Notes: a model not told the origin generated them from the letters alone. DNA of 64,000 bases from Arsenicicoccus dermatophilus (GCF_022568795.1 NZ_JAKZHU010000001.1:124001-188000), one strand, 5' to 3'. Counted from the first letter of the stretch, positions 10,251 through 19,542 are shown. Translations and numbers: made by a program.

Positions 10251-10321
10251 GGGTGCGCTCCTGATTTGATGGATGTCGATCTAGGGTGGCGCTGCGCCGC
10301 GCGGATTGTCAACATGGTGGT
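10251..10321. promoter_or_regulatory. Shared acr3/arsR promoter-operator region
   Basis: The 71-bp gap is locally A/T-richer (around TTTGATGGATGTCGATCTAG) than its surroundings and must hold both divergent promoters. ArsR operators commonly contain ATCGA/TCGAT half-sites, and TCGAT with a nearby ATG-rich partner is visible, but I see no perfect dyad. Control by arsenite-released ArsR is inferred. Confidence 0.45.
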
Positions 10322-10681
10322 ATGACGGATGCCTGCCCCGGAGCCGCCGCCGAGCCCGCCGACCCCAGGACCGAGCTCGGGGATCTCGCCGCAGCCGGGT
10401 GGCCGACCGATCGGTGCGAGGAGGTCGCGGCCTCGCTGCGTGCGGTCGCCGACCCGGTGCGGCTGGGGCTGCTCGCCGCGATCGCCACGGCCGACGGGTC
10501 CCTGTGCGTCTGCGCCCTGCCCGATCTGGGCGTCTCCCCGTCGACGGTCTCGCACCACCTGCGTCGGCTGCGCGAGGCCGGGCTGGTCCGGTCCGAGCGT
10601 CGCGGCACCTGGGTGCACTACTCGCCCACCGGGGCCGGTCGGATCCTCTGGGGGACCCTGCAGCAGCTGCCGTCGGGCTGA
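10322..10681 (+). CDS. arsR: ArsR-family arsenite-responsive repressor
   Basis: 119 aa from the ATG at 10322 with a GGTGG ribosome site. A winged-helix repressor: RAVADPVRLGLLAAI begins the fold, GSLCVCALPDLGVSP carries the CxC metalloid-binding pair of the type 1 ArsR sensor, and VSPSTVSHHLRRLREAGLV is the recognition helix. The wing is RRGTWVHYSP. It should repress the divergent acr3 and itself, and release on binding As(III). It ends 16 bp from the convergent pabB stop. Confidence 0.9.
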   Translation: MTDACPGAAAEPADPRTELGDLAAAGWPTDRCEEVAASLRAVADPVRLGLLAAIATADGSLCVCALPDLGVSPSTVSHHLRRLREAGLVRSERRGTWVHYSPTGAGRILWGTLQQLPSG

Positions 10682-10697
10682 CCCGCCCGAGGCCAGG

Positions 10698-12374
10698 TCA
10701 GCCGGGCAAGGCCGGCAGCACCGACCGGGCCTTGAGCAGCATCTCCTCGGTCTCCGCGTCCGGGTCGGAGTCCAGCACGATCGCGCCGCCCGCCCCGATC
10801 TCGGCCTCGCCGTCCTCGACGACGGCGGTGCGGATCACCACCGACAGGTCAAGGGCCCCTGACCGATCCACGAATCCCAGCGCCCCCGAGTAGATCCCGC
10901 GGGCCCGTTTCTCCAGCTCGTCGATGATCTCCATCGTGCGGTGCTTGGGCGCGCCGGTCATCGACCCGCCGGGGAAGCACGCCTCGACCGCGTCGATCCC
11001 GGTGTGCCCCGGCGCGATCCGGCCGCGCACGGTGGTCACGAGCTGGTGGACGGTCGCGTAGGACTCGACCGCCATCAGCGCCGGCACCTGCACGGTCCCG
11101 GGGTCGCAGACACGGGACAGGTCGTTGCGCAGCAGGTCGGCGATCATCAGGTTCTCGGCGCGCGTCTTGGCATCGGCCGCGAGATCGGTTGCGGCGCGGG
11201 CATCCTCGTCGGGATCGGGGTGCCGAGGCGCCGTCCCCTTGATCGGCTTGGTCTCGACCCAGCCGTCCCGGCCCACCCGCAGGAAGAGCTCCGGGCTGGC
11301 GCTGAGCACATGGGTGTCACCCAGCCGCAGGTAGGCCGCGTGCGGCGCCGGGTTGAGCTCCCGCAGCCGCAGGTAGGCCGCGAAGGGATCACCGGCGCAC
11401 GACGTGAGCACCGTGTCGGTCAGGCAGATCTCGTAGGACTCGCCCCGTCGCAGCGCCTCCAGGCAGGCGGCCACGTCGGCGCGGTAGGTGTCCGGGTCCC
11501 GCGCCAGCCGCACGTCCCCCGGCGCGTCGTGCCGCGGGCCCGCGCCGCGCCGGCCGCCCTGCGGCCCCACACCTTGCGGCCCCACACCCGCCGTCCGCAC
11601 GTCGGCGGCGTCCTGCGGGCGGGGGGCGGGGCACGTCGGACCGTGGGCGGCCAGGTCGCGCAGCAGCTCTCGGGCGTGGGCCACCCACTGCCCGGCGCCC
11701 GTCCCGTGCCCGACCAGCCAGGCGCGACCGGTCTCGTGGTCGAGGACGAGCAGGCGCTCGCAGCGCAGCCACACCGCGTCCGGTCGGCGGGAGGTATGCC
11801 GGTTGACGGCGCCCAGGTCACCCTTGAGCTCGTACCCGAGATAGCCGATCCACCCGTCCACCAGGTCGAACGGCAGCTCCGCACCCGGACCGTGCGCCGC
11901 GCAGGGACCGTCCCCGGTCGGGCACCCCGCCTCCGCCGCGCGAGCCGTCCGCGTCGCCAGGCCCGTCGCCACGGCGGACTCCGGCGACGTGAGTGCCGAG
12001 GGCTTCGCGGGCGATGCGGGCGCCGGGGGCGACGAGGACGCGGCCCCGACAGCGGGCGCGAGGCGCCGGCGCAGCGCGTCGACGATCGTTCCCCCCTCGC
12101 AGGTCACGCCACCGCGGACGTCGGCGTCGCCCGCCGCGAGATCGTGCGTGCCGCCTTCCGGCATACGGCCGTCCGACGAGACCAGCACCCGTCCGGACCC
12201 GACGCGGTAGCTCAGCACCTCGCCGGTCGGCCCCGGCGCCCCGAGGTAGGACCACCGGGCCAGCCCGCCCTCGCAGCGCGCCGAGTCCAGCCACGCGGCC
12301 ACGGGCTCGGCGCCGAAGAGCGCCCGGTAGGCCTCCGGCGCGCTCACCGGACCCGGCAGGAGCGAGACGATCAC
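10698..12374 (-). CDS. pabB: Aminodeoxychorismate synthase component I
   Basis: 558 aa from a GTG that overlaps the stop of pabC (GTGA). The C-terminal chorismate-binding domain is clear: GESYEICLTDT, ELNPAPHAAYLRLGD, ETKPIKGTAPR with the PIKGT lysine that marks aminodeoxychorismate rather than anthranilate synthases, LMIADLLRNDLSRVC, CFPGGSMTGAPKHRTMEII and IGAGGAIV. It makes 4-amino-4-deoxychorismate for folate. The middle holds two long Pro/Ala/Ser/Gly-rich inserts, one containing the repeat GVGPQGVGPQGG, that look like disordered linkers. No glutamine amidotransferase (PabA) gene lies nearby. Confidence 0.9.
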   Translation of the reverse strand: MIVSLLPGPVSAPEAYRALFGAEPVAAWLDSARCEGGLARWSYLGAPGPTGEVLSYRVGSGRVLVSSDGRMPEGGTHDLAAGDADVRGGVTCEGGTIVDALRRRLAPAVGAASSSPPAPASPAKPSALTSPESAVATGLATRTARAAEAGCPTGDGPCAAHGPGAELPFDLVDGWIGYLGYELKGDLGAVNRHTSRRPDAVWLRCERLLVLDHETGRAWLVGHGTGAGQWVAHARELLRDLAAHGPTCPAPRPQDAADVRTAGVGPQGVGPQGGRRGAGPRHDAPGDVRLARDPDTYRADVAACLEALRRGESYEICLTDTVLTSCAGDPFAAYLRLRELNPAPHAAYLRLGDTHVLSASPELFLRVGRDGWVETKPIKGTAPRHPDPDEDARAATDLAADAKTRAENLMIADLLRNDLSRVCDPGTVQVPALMAVESYATVHQLVTTVRGRIAPGHTGIDAVEACFPGGSMTGAPKHRTMEIIDELEKRARGIYSGALGFVDRSGALDLSVVIRTAVVEDGEAEIGAGGAIVLDSDPDAETEEMLLKARSVLPALPG

Positions 12375-13180
12375 GAGACGTGCTCGGGCAGCGGCCCGGT
12401 CGTCCTCTCCAGGGCGTCGCGCAGCAACGCGCCCAGCCCGACCTCGGTGGGGCCGTGCGGGGTGCCGCGGCGCTCGCCCCCCGGCAGCACCCACTCCCGG
12501 ACGAACTGCACGCCCCGGGCCGCGTTGACCGCCCACACCGGCTTGTCGAGCAGGGCGTCGACGGAGAGCCGCCCGCGCGCGAGCGGGTGCGGGGTGTCCG
12601 CGAGCCCGATCTCCAGGCACTCCACCGTGATCGAGGGCAGCGCGTGGTCGTCGACGGGTCGGGCGACGAGACGCTCGCCGTCCCACCACACCAGCGAGGA
12701 CCAGGTGGTCTCCAGCGCCTCGGGCAGCCGTCCATCGGGGCGCCACAGGAGGGCGTCGGACGCGCCGTGGCGTCGGGCGCGCTCCTGCACCCTGGTCTGG
12801 ACGGCGAGGTCAGATCCCTTGACGTGCGGCCAGTTTCGCGGGTCGGGGGCATCCGCGACCCAGACGGTGATGTCCTGGGGAGCATCGGTCGCCGGGCGCA
12901 GCCACAGGGCCACCGCGTCGTTGTAGGCCTCGACCCGCGGCCACCAGCGACCCTCCCGCGGGATGAGGGCGAGCACCTCGTCGAGGATCACCTCGAGGTC
13001 CTGGCGCAGCATGAGGTGGTCCGCTGCCGCGGCGAAGCGCCGCAGGTGCCGCACCGGTCGGCGCGAGCGTCCCTCCTGCACCAGCCACGAGTCGATCACT
13101 ATCGGCCGCAGCTGGTCGCCAGGGGGGTGCGGCCCCCACCAGCAGCGGTCGCCGTCGCGCACGGCCGTCGTCGTCCTCAC
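12371..13180 (-). CDS. pabC: Class IV aminotransferase, 4-amino-4-deoxychorismate lyase-like
   Basis: 269 aa. A PLP-dependent fold-type IV protein: HLRRFAAAADHL, the lysine in NWPHVKGSDLAVQ that would bind PLP, and GASDALLWRPDGRLPEALETTWSSLVWWDG, the region usually reading E-x-S/T-x-N-x-F. It would release pyruvate from aminodeoxychorismate to give p-aminobenzoate. Its stop overlaps the pabB start, so the two enzymes of the pathway are translated together. The GTG start has a weak ribosome site; a TAGGAC -10-like box lies about 20 bp upstream. Confidence 0.85.
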   Translation of the reverse strand: MRTTTAVRDGDRCWWGPHPPGDQLRPIVIDSWLVQEGRSRRPVRHLRRFAAAADHLMLRQDLEVILDEVLALIPREGRWWPRVEAYNDAVALWLRPATDAPQDITVWVADAPDPRNWPHVKGSDLAVQTRVQERARRHGASDALLWRPDGRLPEALETTWSSLVWWDGERLVARPVDDHALPSITVECLEIGLADTPHPLARGRLSVDALLDKPVWAVNAARGVQFVREWVLPGGERRGTPHGPTEVGLGALLRDALERTTGPLPEHVS

Positions 13181-13251
13181 CGCCGCATGGTGTCACGTCC
13201 TACGCTGTGGTCGGACCGTGGGGACCGTGTGCCGACCGAACGGCGCCCCCG

Positions 13252-13300
13252 CTCCCTGCCGGCGCGCGACCAGGCCACCCGCCCGCGCGCCGGCAGGGAG
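13252..13300 (-). terminator. paaK terminator hairpin
   Basis: A perfect 17-bp stem (13252-13268 with 13284-13300) and a 15-nt loop, located just past the paaK stop on the minus strand and upstream of pabC. No T-run. Confidence 0.6.
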
Positions 13301-13335
13301 CCCGCAGCCGCGCGCCTCGGCATACCCCCGGGGCG

Positions 13336-14655
13336 TCAGCGCAGGTCGCGCTCATCCACGATCCGCCGCGCCTTGCCGACCGACCGCTCCACGCCGCCCT
13401 CGTCGCGCAGGTCGATCCTCGCGGAGGTGCCGATGCGCGACTTGATCTGGTGCTGCAGCTCGCGGGTGATCGTCTGCTTGCGGGCGTCGTCCACGCCGGG
13501 CAGCGCCTCGACCCGGACGGTCAGCTCGTCCATCCGGCCGGGGCGGGTGAGCAGGCACTGGAAGTACGCCGACAGGCCGTCGATCCCCAGGACGATCTCC
13601 TCGATCTGCGTGGGGAAGACGTTGACGCCGCGGACGATCATCAGGTCGTCGGTGCGGCCGGTGATCTTCTGCAGGCGCCTCATCGCGGGGCGCGCGGTGC
13701 CGGGCAGCAGCCGCGTGAGATCCCTGGTGCGATAGCGCAGCACGGGCATCGCCTGCTTGGTCAGGGAGGTGACGACGAGCTCGCCCTCCTCGCCGTCGGC
13801 GACCGGCTCCTCGGTGATCGGGTCGATGATCTCGGCGAGGAAGTGGTCCTCCCACAGGGTCAGGCCGTCCTTGGTCTCGACGCACTCCTGCGCGACGCCG
13901 GGACCCATGAGCTCGGACAGACCGAAGATGTCGGTGGCGTGCATCCCGGCCCGCTCCTGGATCTGCTGGCGCATCGCCTCGGTCCACGGCTCCGCGCCGA
14001 AGAGCCCGATCTGCAGGGAGGTCTCGCGCGGGTCGAGGCCGTAGCCCTCCATCGCGTCGAGCATCGACAGGAAGTAGGACGGGGTGACCGTGATGATCCG
14101 CGGCCGGAAGTCCTGGACGAGCTGGATCTGCTTCTCGGTGTTGCCGCCCGACGCCGGCACGACGGTGCAGCCGAGCCTTTCGGCGCCGTAGTGCGCGCCG
14201 ATGCCACCGGTGAACAGGCCGTAGCCGTAGGAGTTGTGGAGCATGTCGCCGGGTCGGCCGCCGGCGGCGCGGATGCAGCGGGCGACGAGCCCGGCCCAGG
14301 TGTCGATGTCCTGCTGGGTGTAGCCCACGACCGTCGGCTTGCCGGTGGTCCCCGAGGAGGCGTGCACGCGGACGACCTGCTCGCGCGGCACGGCGAACAG
14401 GCCGAAGGGATAGGTGTCGCGCAGGTCCTTCTTGGAGGTGAAGGGCAGCAGTCGCACGTCCTCCAGGGCCTTGACGTCGTCCGGGTGGACGCCGCGCTCC
14501 TCCAGCTGCGAGCGGTAGTGCGGCACGTGGTCGTACGCCGCGCGGACGGTGCTCTGCAGCCGCTCGAGCTGGTGGGCGCGCAGCTCGTCGACCGACTAGC
14601 GCTCCGCGTCGTCGAAGAGGTCCGGTCGCTCGTCGATGGTGGGCAGGGTGCTCAT
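13336..14655 (-). pseudogene. paaK: Phenylacetate-CoA ligase with in-frame amber codon 20
   Basis: The natural start is the ATG at 14655, preceded by a strong GGAG; the product begins MSTLPTIDERPDLFDDAER and then meets TAG (14596-14598) as codon 20. The frame continues with the conserved SVDELRAHQLERLQ and a full PaaK: the adenylate motif HASSGTTGKPTVVGY, EPWTEAMRQQ, YRTRDLTRLLPG and GRTDDLMIVRGVNVFPTQIEE. PaaK activates phenylacetate to phenylacetyl-CoA. About 40 N-terminal residues would be lost if translation restarted at the internal GTG near 14526. The damage is one substitution (for example TTG to TAG), unlike the indels elsewhere. Could be suppressed, an assembly error, or a true null. 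Confidence 0.8.
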
Positions 14656-14743
14656 GTCGACTCCTTCGTCGAGGGTGGAGCGGTGCTGGGTCGGGCGGTG
14701 GTGCAGGGCGCTGCCGGTGTCCCGGGAGGGGTGAGGGCCGACG

Positions 14744-15170
14744 TCAGCCCCGAGGCCGTATGGCGCGAGACCGGCCGCGGAGCTCGGCGACGAGCGCGCC
14801 GTCGGCCTCACGGGTGATGGTGACGTCGGTCGATCCCGTTGCGGCCGTAGCGAGCCCGCTCGACGGCGTGGCCGAGCAGGATGTCACCTCGGCGCGCGGG
14901 GGCGACGAAGTCGATGTCGAAGCCGGCCGCGACGGTGGTCTGGCCGCCGGCGTTGCACGCCAGGGCGAAGGTCGAGTCGGCGAGGGTGAAGATCAGGCCG
15001 CCGTGCATGATGTCGTGCCCGTTGACCATGGTCTCGGTGACGGCCATCCGGGTGCGGGCGCGGCCGAGGCCGTCCTCGTGGTGGACCTCGACGAGCTCGA
15101 TGCCGAGGTGGCGGGAGGCGCCGTCGTCGTCCCACATGGTGCGGACGTGGGCAAGCTTGGGGTCGAGCAC
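14744..15170 (-). pseudogene. paaI: PaaI-family hotdog thioesterase, C-terminus frameshifted
   Basis: From the GTG at 15170 (AAGGAG upstream) the frame encodes a hotdog thioesterase: TETMVNGHDIMHGGLIFTLADSTFALACN carries the catalytic region, and DIDFVAPARRGD the next strand. After ARYGRNGI the frame turns into DRRHHHP and stops at 14808 (120 aa). Removing one C near 14832 restores DVTITREADGALVAELRGRSRAI, the expected last strand, to a stop at 14744. PaaI relieves dead-end CoA esters in phenylacetate breakdown. As written the protein lacks its final beta strand; it may be a sequencing error. Confidence 0.78.
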
Positions 15171-15180
15171 GCTTCTCCTT

Positions 15181-15245
15181 CCTGCCGGCGGTGGTCGGAT
15201 CCGACCGGGCGACGCGAACGGACGGGTCCGACCACCGCCGGCAGG
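15181..15245 (-). terminator. paaH terminator hairpin
   Basis: A perfect 19-bp stem (15181-15199 with 15227-15245) and a 27-nt loop containing GATCCGACC. It lies between the paaH stop and the paaI start, so paaI probably needs its own promoter or read-through. Confidence 0.6.
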
Positions 15246-15247
15246 TC

Positions 15248-16450
15248 TCAGGTCAGGGCGGGGGAGGGGCGGTAGCGGCCACCCGGGTAGGCCGCGTCGA
15301 GCTCGCGCAGCTGCTGCGCGACCACGTCGAGGCCGATCTCGCGACCCCACTCGATGGGGCCGCGCGGATAGTTGGTGCCGAGCCGCATGGCGGTGTCGAC
15401 GTCCTCGGCGGTGGCCTCGCCGCGGGCGACCAGGTCGACCGCCTCGTTGACGAGCATCGCCAGGGTGCGGGCGACCGGGTCGGTGCGGACGGGCCCGCCG
15501 ACGAGCCGGGCCAGGGCTGCGGCGTCCACGTCGGCGTCGAGGGGGGAGCCGTCCTCGGCATACCGGAAGACGCCGTGACCGGCCTTGCGCCCCAGGGCTC
15601 CTCGCGCCACCAGGTCGCGCTGCAGGTCGGTCGGCTCGTAGCGCGGGTCGTGGTCGGTCTGCTCCCACACGCTGGTGCCGACGGCGAGGTTGACGTCCTG
15701 GCCGATCAGGTCGGTGAGCTCCATCGGGCCCATCCTGAAGCCCGCGCCGCGCAGCGCCGCGTCCACGGTCGCCGCGTCGCACAGTCCCTCGGCGACCATT
15801 CGCTGCGCCTCGCCGTAGAACGGCCGCGCCACCCGGTTGACGATGAATCCCGGTGTGCTCGTGCACTGCACGGGCGTCTTGCCCCAGGAGCGCATCAGCT
15901 CGGCGGCGTCCTCGAGGACCTCGGGACCCGAGGCATCGCCGCGCACCACCTCCACGAGACGCATCAGCGGCGGGGGGTTGAAGAAGTGCAGCCCGACGAC
16001 CCGCTCGGGGCGGTCGATGCCCTCGGCGATCGCCGTGATCGACAGCGAGGAGGTGTTGGACGCCAGGATCGTGTCGCCGCTCTGCCGCTGCGCCAGCGTC
16101 GCGAAGAGCTCCCGCTTGACCGCCAGGTCCTCGACGATCGCCTCGATGACCAGGTGGCACGGTGGCAGGTCCGCGGCCGACACCACCGTCGACAGCCGAT
16201 CCCGCGTCGCCGCAGCGGACTCCGCGGTGATCTTGCCCTTGGCGGCGAGCTTGTCCAGGGTCGCGCCGAGCCGCCGCACGGCCTCGTCCGCGGCGCCCTC
16301 CCGCGCGTCGACCAGCACCACCTCGTGCCCGGCCTGGGCGGCCACCTGCGCGATCCCCGTGCCCATCGCCCCCGCCCCGATCACGGCCACCCTCCCGAGG
16401 GGGACGGCGAGGTCGGCGGCGGTCTGCGGGTCCGGGACAGGGGTCTGCAT
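15248..16450 (-). CDS. paaH: 3-hydroxyacyl-CoA dehydrogenase, phenylacetate type
   Basis: 400 aa. The NAD motif GAGAMGTGIAQVAAQAGHEVVLVD is near residue 24; SNTSSLSIT, the catalytic-dyad HFFNPPPLMRLVEVV (His) and TPGFIVNRVARPFYGEA follow. A second, shorter copy of the C-terminal helical domain (residues about 310-390, with VNEAVDLVARGEAT and GTNYPRGPIEWG) is typical of the PaaH/PaaC type that oxidises 3-hydroxyadipyl-CoA. Neighbours paaI, paaK and divergent paaN support that job; a generic 3-hydroxybutyryl-CoA dehydrogenase is the alternative. ATG start; 73 bp from paaN. Confidence 0.88.
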   Translation of the reverse strand: MQTPVPDPQTAADLAVPLGRVAVIGAGAMGTGIAQVAAQAGHEVVLVDAREGAADEAVRRLGATLDKLAAKGKITAESAAATRDRLSTVVSAADLPPCHLVIEAIVEDLAVKRELFATLAQRQSGDTILASNTSSLSITAIAEGIDRPERVVGLHFFNPPPLMRLVEVVRGDASGPEVLEDAAELMRSWGKTPVQCTSTPGFIVNRVARPFYGEAQRMVAEGLCDAATVDAALRGAGFRMGPMELTDLIGQDVNLAVGTSVWEQTDHDPRYEPTDLQRDLVARGALGRKAGHGVFRYAEDGSPLDADVDAAALARLVGGPVRTDPVARTLAMLVNEAVDLVARGEATAEDVDTAMRLGTNYPRGPIEWGREIGLDVVAQQLRELDAAYPGGRYRPSPALT

Positions 16451-16511
16451 GACGGCATGCTGGCACGCATCCGGGCTCGTCGCGAGCGCTGCGGCCCGGC
16501 TGCGTGCTGGT

Positions 16512-16517
16512 TAGGAT
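16512..16517 (+). promoter_or_regulatory. -10 box of leaderless paaN promoter
   Basis: TAGGAT lies 6 nt before the GTG of paaN and no ribosome site is present, so the mRNA probably starts at the initiation codon. Confidence 0.55.
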
Positions 16518-16523
16518 CGGCGC

Positions 16524-18233
16524 GTGACTACTACGGCATCGACGCCCGGCCACCCCTTCCTCGACGCCCACGCGGCCACGATCGAGGAGGCGAGCGAGGC
16601 GCTGCGCACGCGCAGCTACTACTCGCGCTACCCCGGCTCCCCGAGCCCGAGGGTCTACGGCGAGGGCTCCGCGGAGGCAGGCAAGCAGGCTCACGACGCG
16701 CACCTGGGCCGCGCGTTCACGGCCCTGGACGACCAGCCGAGCACCGGCGAGCGGGTGGGCGACGAGGTCTCGCCGTACGGCCCGACGCTCGGCGTCACCT
16801 ATCCCGTCCTCGACCTGGACGTGGCCCTGCCCGCCGCCCGGGCCGCGATGCGCGCCTGGCGCGACGCGGGCCCGCGCGTCCGCGCCGCGGTCTGCGTCGA
16901 GATGCTCGAGCGGCTCAACAAGCGGTCCTTCGAGGTCGCCAACGCCGTGATGCACACGAGCGGCCAGCCCTTCGTGATGAGCTTCCAGGCGGGCGGGCCC
17001 GAGGCGCAGGACCGCGCCCTCGAGGCGATCGTCGCCGGCCTCGCCGAGATGGAGCGCATCCCCGCGTCCGTCACCTGGGAGAAGCCCGCCAAGGGCGACC
17101 CGATCAGGATGCAGAAGGACTACACGGTGATCGGCCGTGGCGTCGGCCTGGTCATCGGCTGCAACACCTTCCCGACGTGGAACGGCTACCCGGGCCTGTT
17201 CGCCTCGCTGGTGACCGGCAACGCCGTGGTCGTCAAGCCGCACCCGCGCGCGATCCTGCCGCTCGCCATCACCGTGGCCGTGTGCCGCGAGGTGCTCGCC
17301 GAGGCGGGCTTCGACAAGGCGCTCGTCCAGCTCGCCCCCGACCGCGACGGCGGCACCCTGGCCAAGGACATCGCGCTGCGCGACGAGGTCGCGATCGTCG
17401 ACTACACCGGCGGTCCGGGCTTCGGTGCCTGGCTGGAGACCGAGGCGGTGGCGGCGGGCAAGCTCGTCTACACCGAGAAGGCCGGCGTCAACACGATCGT
17501 CCTCGACTCGACCGACGCGCTGAAGCCGATGCTCGGCAACCTCGCGTTCTCGCTGTCGCTGTACTCCGGGCAGATGTGCACCGCCCCGCAGAACGTCTAC
17601 GCCCCCAAGGGCGGCATCGACACCGACGAGGGTCAACTGAGCTTCGACGAGCTCGCCGACAGGCTCGCCACCGCGGTGTCCCGGTTCACCGGCGACGACG
17701 CCAAGGCCGTCGAGGTCCTCGGCGCCACGGTCAACGACCAGGTCCGCGCCAACATCGCCGCGATCGGCGAGATCGCCGCCGAGGGCGAGGGGCGCGTGGT
17801 CCTCGAGCCGCGCAGGATCACCCACCCGGCCTTCCCGGACGCCGTGGTCTACGCGCCCGGCATCGTCGCGGTGGACGTGCGTCACGAGGACGTCTACACC
17901 GAGGAGCGCTTCGGCCCGGTGTCCTTCCTCATCGCCACCGAGTCGACCGAGCAGTCGCTGGCCCAGCTCGCCGACACCGTCAAGGAGCACGGCGCGATGA
18001 CCGCGTCGGTCTACTCCACCAGCGAGGACGTGCTCGAGCAGGCCCGCGAGGCCGCCGCGGACGGTGGCGTCGCCCTCTCCGAGAATCTCCTCGGCCAGGT
18101 CTTCGTCAACCAGACCGCGGCCTTCTCGGACCTGCACGGCACCGGCGCCAACCCGGCGGCTAACGCGGCCTACACGGACTCGGCCTTCGTGGCCAACCGC
18201 TTCCGGGTGATCACCAGCCGCCGGCACGTCTGA
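16524..18233 (+). CDS. paaN: Phenylacetate degradation protein PaaN, aldehyde dehydrogenase family
   Basis: 569 aa, matching the PaaN family (about 550-570). An aldehyde-dehydrogenase-like enzyme: VIGRGVGLVIGCNTFPTWNGYPGLF and GNAVVVKPHPRAILPL form the cofactor domain, VDYTGGPGFGAWLE the NAD loop, and LYSGQMCTAPQNVYAPKGG the catalytic Cys region. It oxidises the ring-cleavage aldehyde in aerobic phenylacetate catabolism; actinobacterial PaaN lacks the hydratase half of E. coli PaaZ. Intact and leaderless. The monooxygenase genes paaABCDE are not in the window. Confidence 0.9.
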   Translation: MTTTASTPGHPFLDAHAATIEEASEALRTRSYYSRYPGSPSPRVYGEGSAEAGKQAHDAHLGRAFTALDDQPSTGERVGDEVSPYGPTLGVTYPVLDLDVALPAARAAMRAWRDAGPRVRAAVCVEMLERLNKRSFEVANAVMHTSGQPFVMSFQAGGPEAQDRALEAIVAGLAEMERIPASVTWEKPAKGDPIRMQKDYTVIGRGVGLVIGCNTFPTWNGYPGLFASLVTGNAVVVKPHPRAILPLAITVAVCREVLAEAGFDKALVQLAPDRDGGTLAKDIALRDEVAIVDYTGGPGFGAWLETEAVAAGKLVYTEKAGVNTIVLDSTDALKPMLGNLAFSLSLYSGQMCTAPQNVYAPKGGIDTDEGQLSFDELADRLATAVSRFTGDDAKAVEVLGATVNDQVRANIAAIGEIAAEGEGRVVLEPRRITHPAFPDAVVYAPGIVAVDVRHEDVYTEERFGPVSFLIATESTEQSLAQLADTVKEHGAMTASVYSTSEDVLEQAREAAADGGVALSENLLGQVFVNQTAAFSDLHGTGANPAANAAYTDSAFVANRFRVITSRRHV

Positions 18234-18303
18234 CCTGCGGCGCAGCTGACCGGCAGGCGGTATGCCGGAGGTCAGGCACCCGCACGCCCGCCGGCCGCAC
18301 GAG

Positions 18304-18338
18304 AGGGCGCCCTGCACCGCGACGGTGCGGTGCGCCCT
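18304..18338. terminator. Bidirectional terminator, paaN and alcohol dehydrogenase
   Basis: A 16-bp stem with two mismatches (18304-18319 with 18323-18338) and loop CGA lies between two convergent genes. GTATGCCG (18258) and CGGCATAC (18341) flank it on both sides as a wider inverted pair. Confidence 0.55.
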
Positions 18339-18385
18339 CCGGCATACGGCCCGGGGTCGGACGTCGCGCAGGAGCCGCCCGCGGG

Positions 18386-19429
18386 TCAGGGCTGGACGAG
18401 GATACGGATCGGGTTGCCGGTGCGCTGCTGCAGCATCTCGATGCCCCGGTGGATCTCGGTCAGCGGCACGACGGCGGAGACGGACCCGGACAGGTCGAGG
18501 CGCCCGCGGGCGACCAGCTCGGACAGGATCGCGATGTCCTGCACCTGGTAGCCGAGGTGGCCCAGGACCTGCTTGCGACGCATCGCCAGCTCGGCGAAGG
18601 TGCCGACTTGCACCTCCTGGCCGCTCACACCCACCGTGACGAGCTTGCCGCCGACGTCGAGGGTGCGCACGGCCTGCTCGGCGACGCTCGTGATGCCCAC
18701 CGCGTCGAAGGCCACGTCGATCATCCGGCCCCCGGTGACGTCGGTGATCTTGGCCTGCAGGTCCGGGTCGTCCGCGCGGAAGGCGTGGTCGGCGCCCAGC
18801 CGCAGGGCCCGCTCCAGGACGGCGTCGTCCAGGTCGACGCCGATGAGCGGCACCGCCCCGGCGAGCTTGGCGAGCTGGAGCAGGTGGGTGCCGACGCCGC
18901 CGAGCCCCCACACGCCCACGGCGTTGCCGAGGTGCACCTGCCCGGTGCGCACGACCGCGGCGAAGGGCGTCGACACCGCGTCCGCCAGGATCGCTGCCTG
19001 GTCCATCGGCACCCCCACGGGCACCCGGGTCAGCCCGGTCGCGGGGGCGATCAGGTGCTCGGCCCAGCCGCCGTCGAAGTGGAAGGCCATGAGCCGCAGG
19101 TCGAGACAGTCCGCGAAGTTGCCGCGTCGGCAGTTGCGGCAGGCCAGGCAGGCGCGTCCCGCCGAGGGGATCACCGGGTCGCCGACCGCCCAGCCCTGCA
19201 CCCCTGGGCCGAGCTCGTCGATCCACCCGCTGACCTCGTGCCCCTGGGTGACGACCGGCAGCGGCGCGCGGAAGGTGCCGTCGACCAGCGACAGGTCGGA
19301 GTGGCAGATCCCGCAGTAGGCCACCTTGATCCGCACCTGGCCGGGGCCGGGGCGCGGGACGGGCACCTGCTCGAGCCTGACCTCCCTGGCGTCGGCGTAG
19401 AAGCGCTCGGCAAGCATGGTCTCGGTCAT
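18386..19429 (-). CDS. Zinc-dependent alcohol dehydrogenase, medium-chain family
   Basis: 347 aa. CGICHSDL gives the first catalytic Zn Cys, GHEVSGWIDELG the His-Glu, ACLACRNCRRGNFADC the four-Cys structural zinc site and VWGLGGVGTHLLQLAK the NAD(P) loop. It oxidises an alcohol or reduces an aldehyde; the substrate cannot be read from sequence. The ATG has AGGAG 6 nt upstream. It stands alone between a shared terminator and an unrelated gene; proximity to the paa genes may be coincidence. Confidence 0.85.
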   Translation of the reverse strand: MTETMLAERFYADAREVRLEQVPVPRPGPGQVRIKVAYCGICHSDLSLVDGTFRAPLPVVTQGHEVSGWIDELGPGVQGWAVGDPVIPSAGRACLACRNCRRGNFADCLDLRLMAFHFDGGWAEHLIAPATGLTRVPVGVPMDQAAILADAVSTPFAAVVRTGQVHLGNAVGVWGLGGVGTHLLQLAKLAGAVPLIGVDLDDAVLERALRLGADHAFRADDPDLQAKITDVTGGRMIDVAFDAVGITSVAEQAVRTLDVGGKLVTVGVSGQEVQVGTFAELAMRRKQVLGHLGYQVQDIAILSELVARGRLDLSGSVSAVVPLTEIHRGIEMLQQRTGNPIRILVQP

Positions 19430-19542
19430 GGGGCTCTCCTTCGACGGTGGTCTGATGCCGTTCTCCTCCTGGACGGCGGCACCTGTCAGACCGTAGGGCG
19501 ACGTGGACCGGGCTCACCAGCCGGAGGACCAGGACAAGCGCG

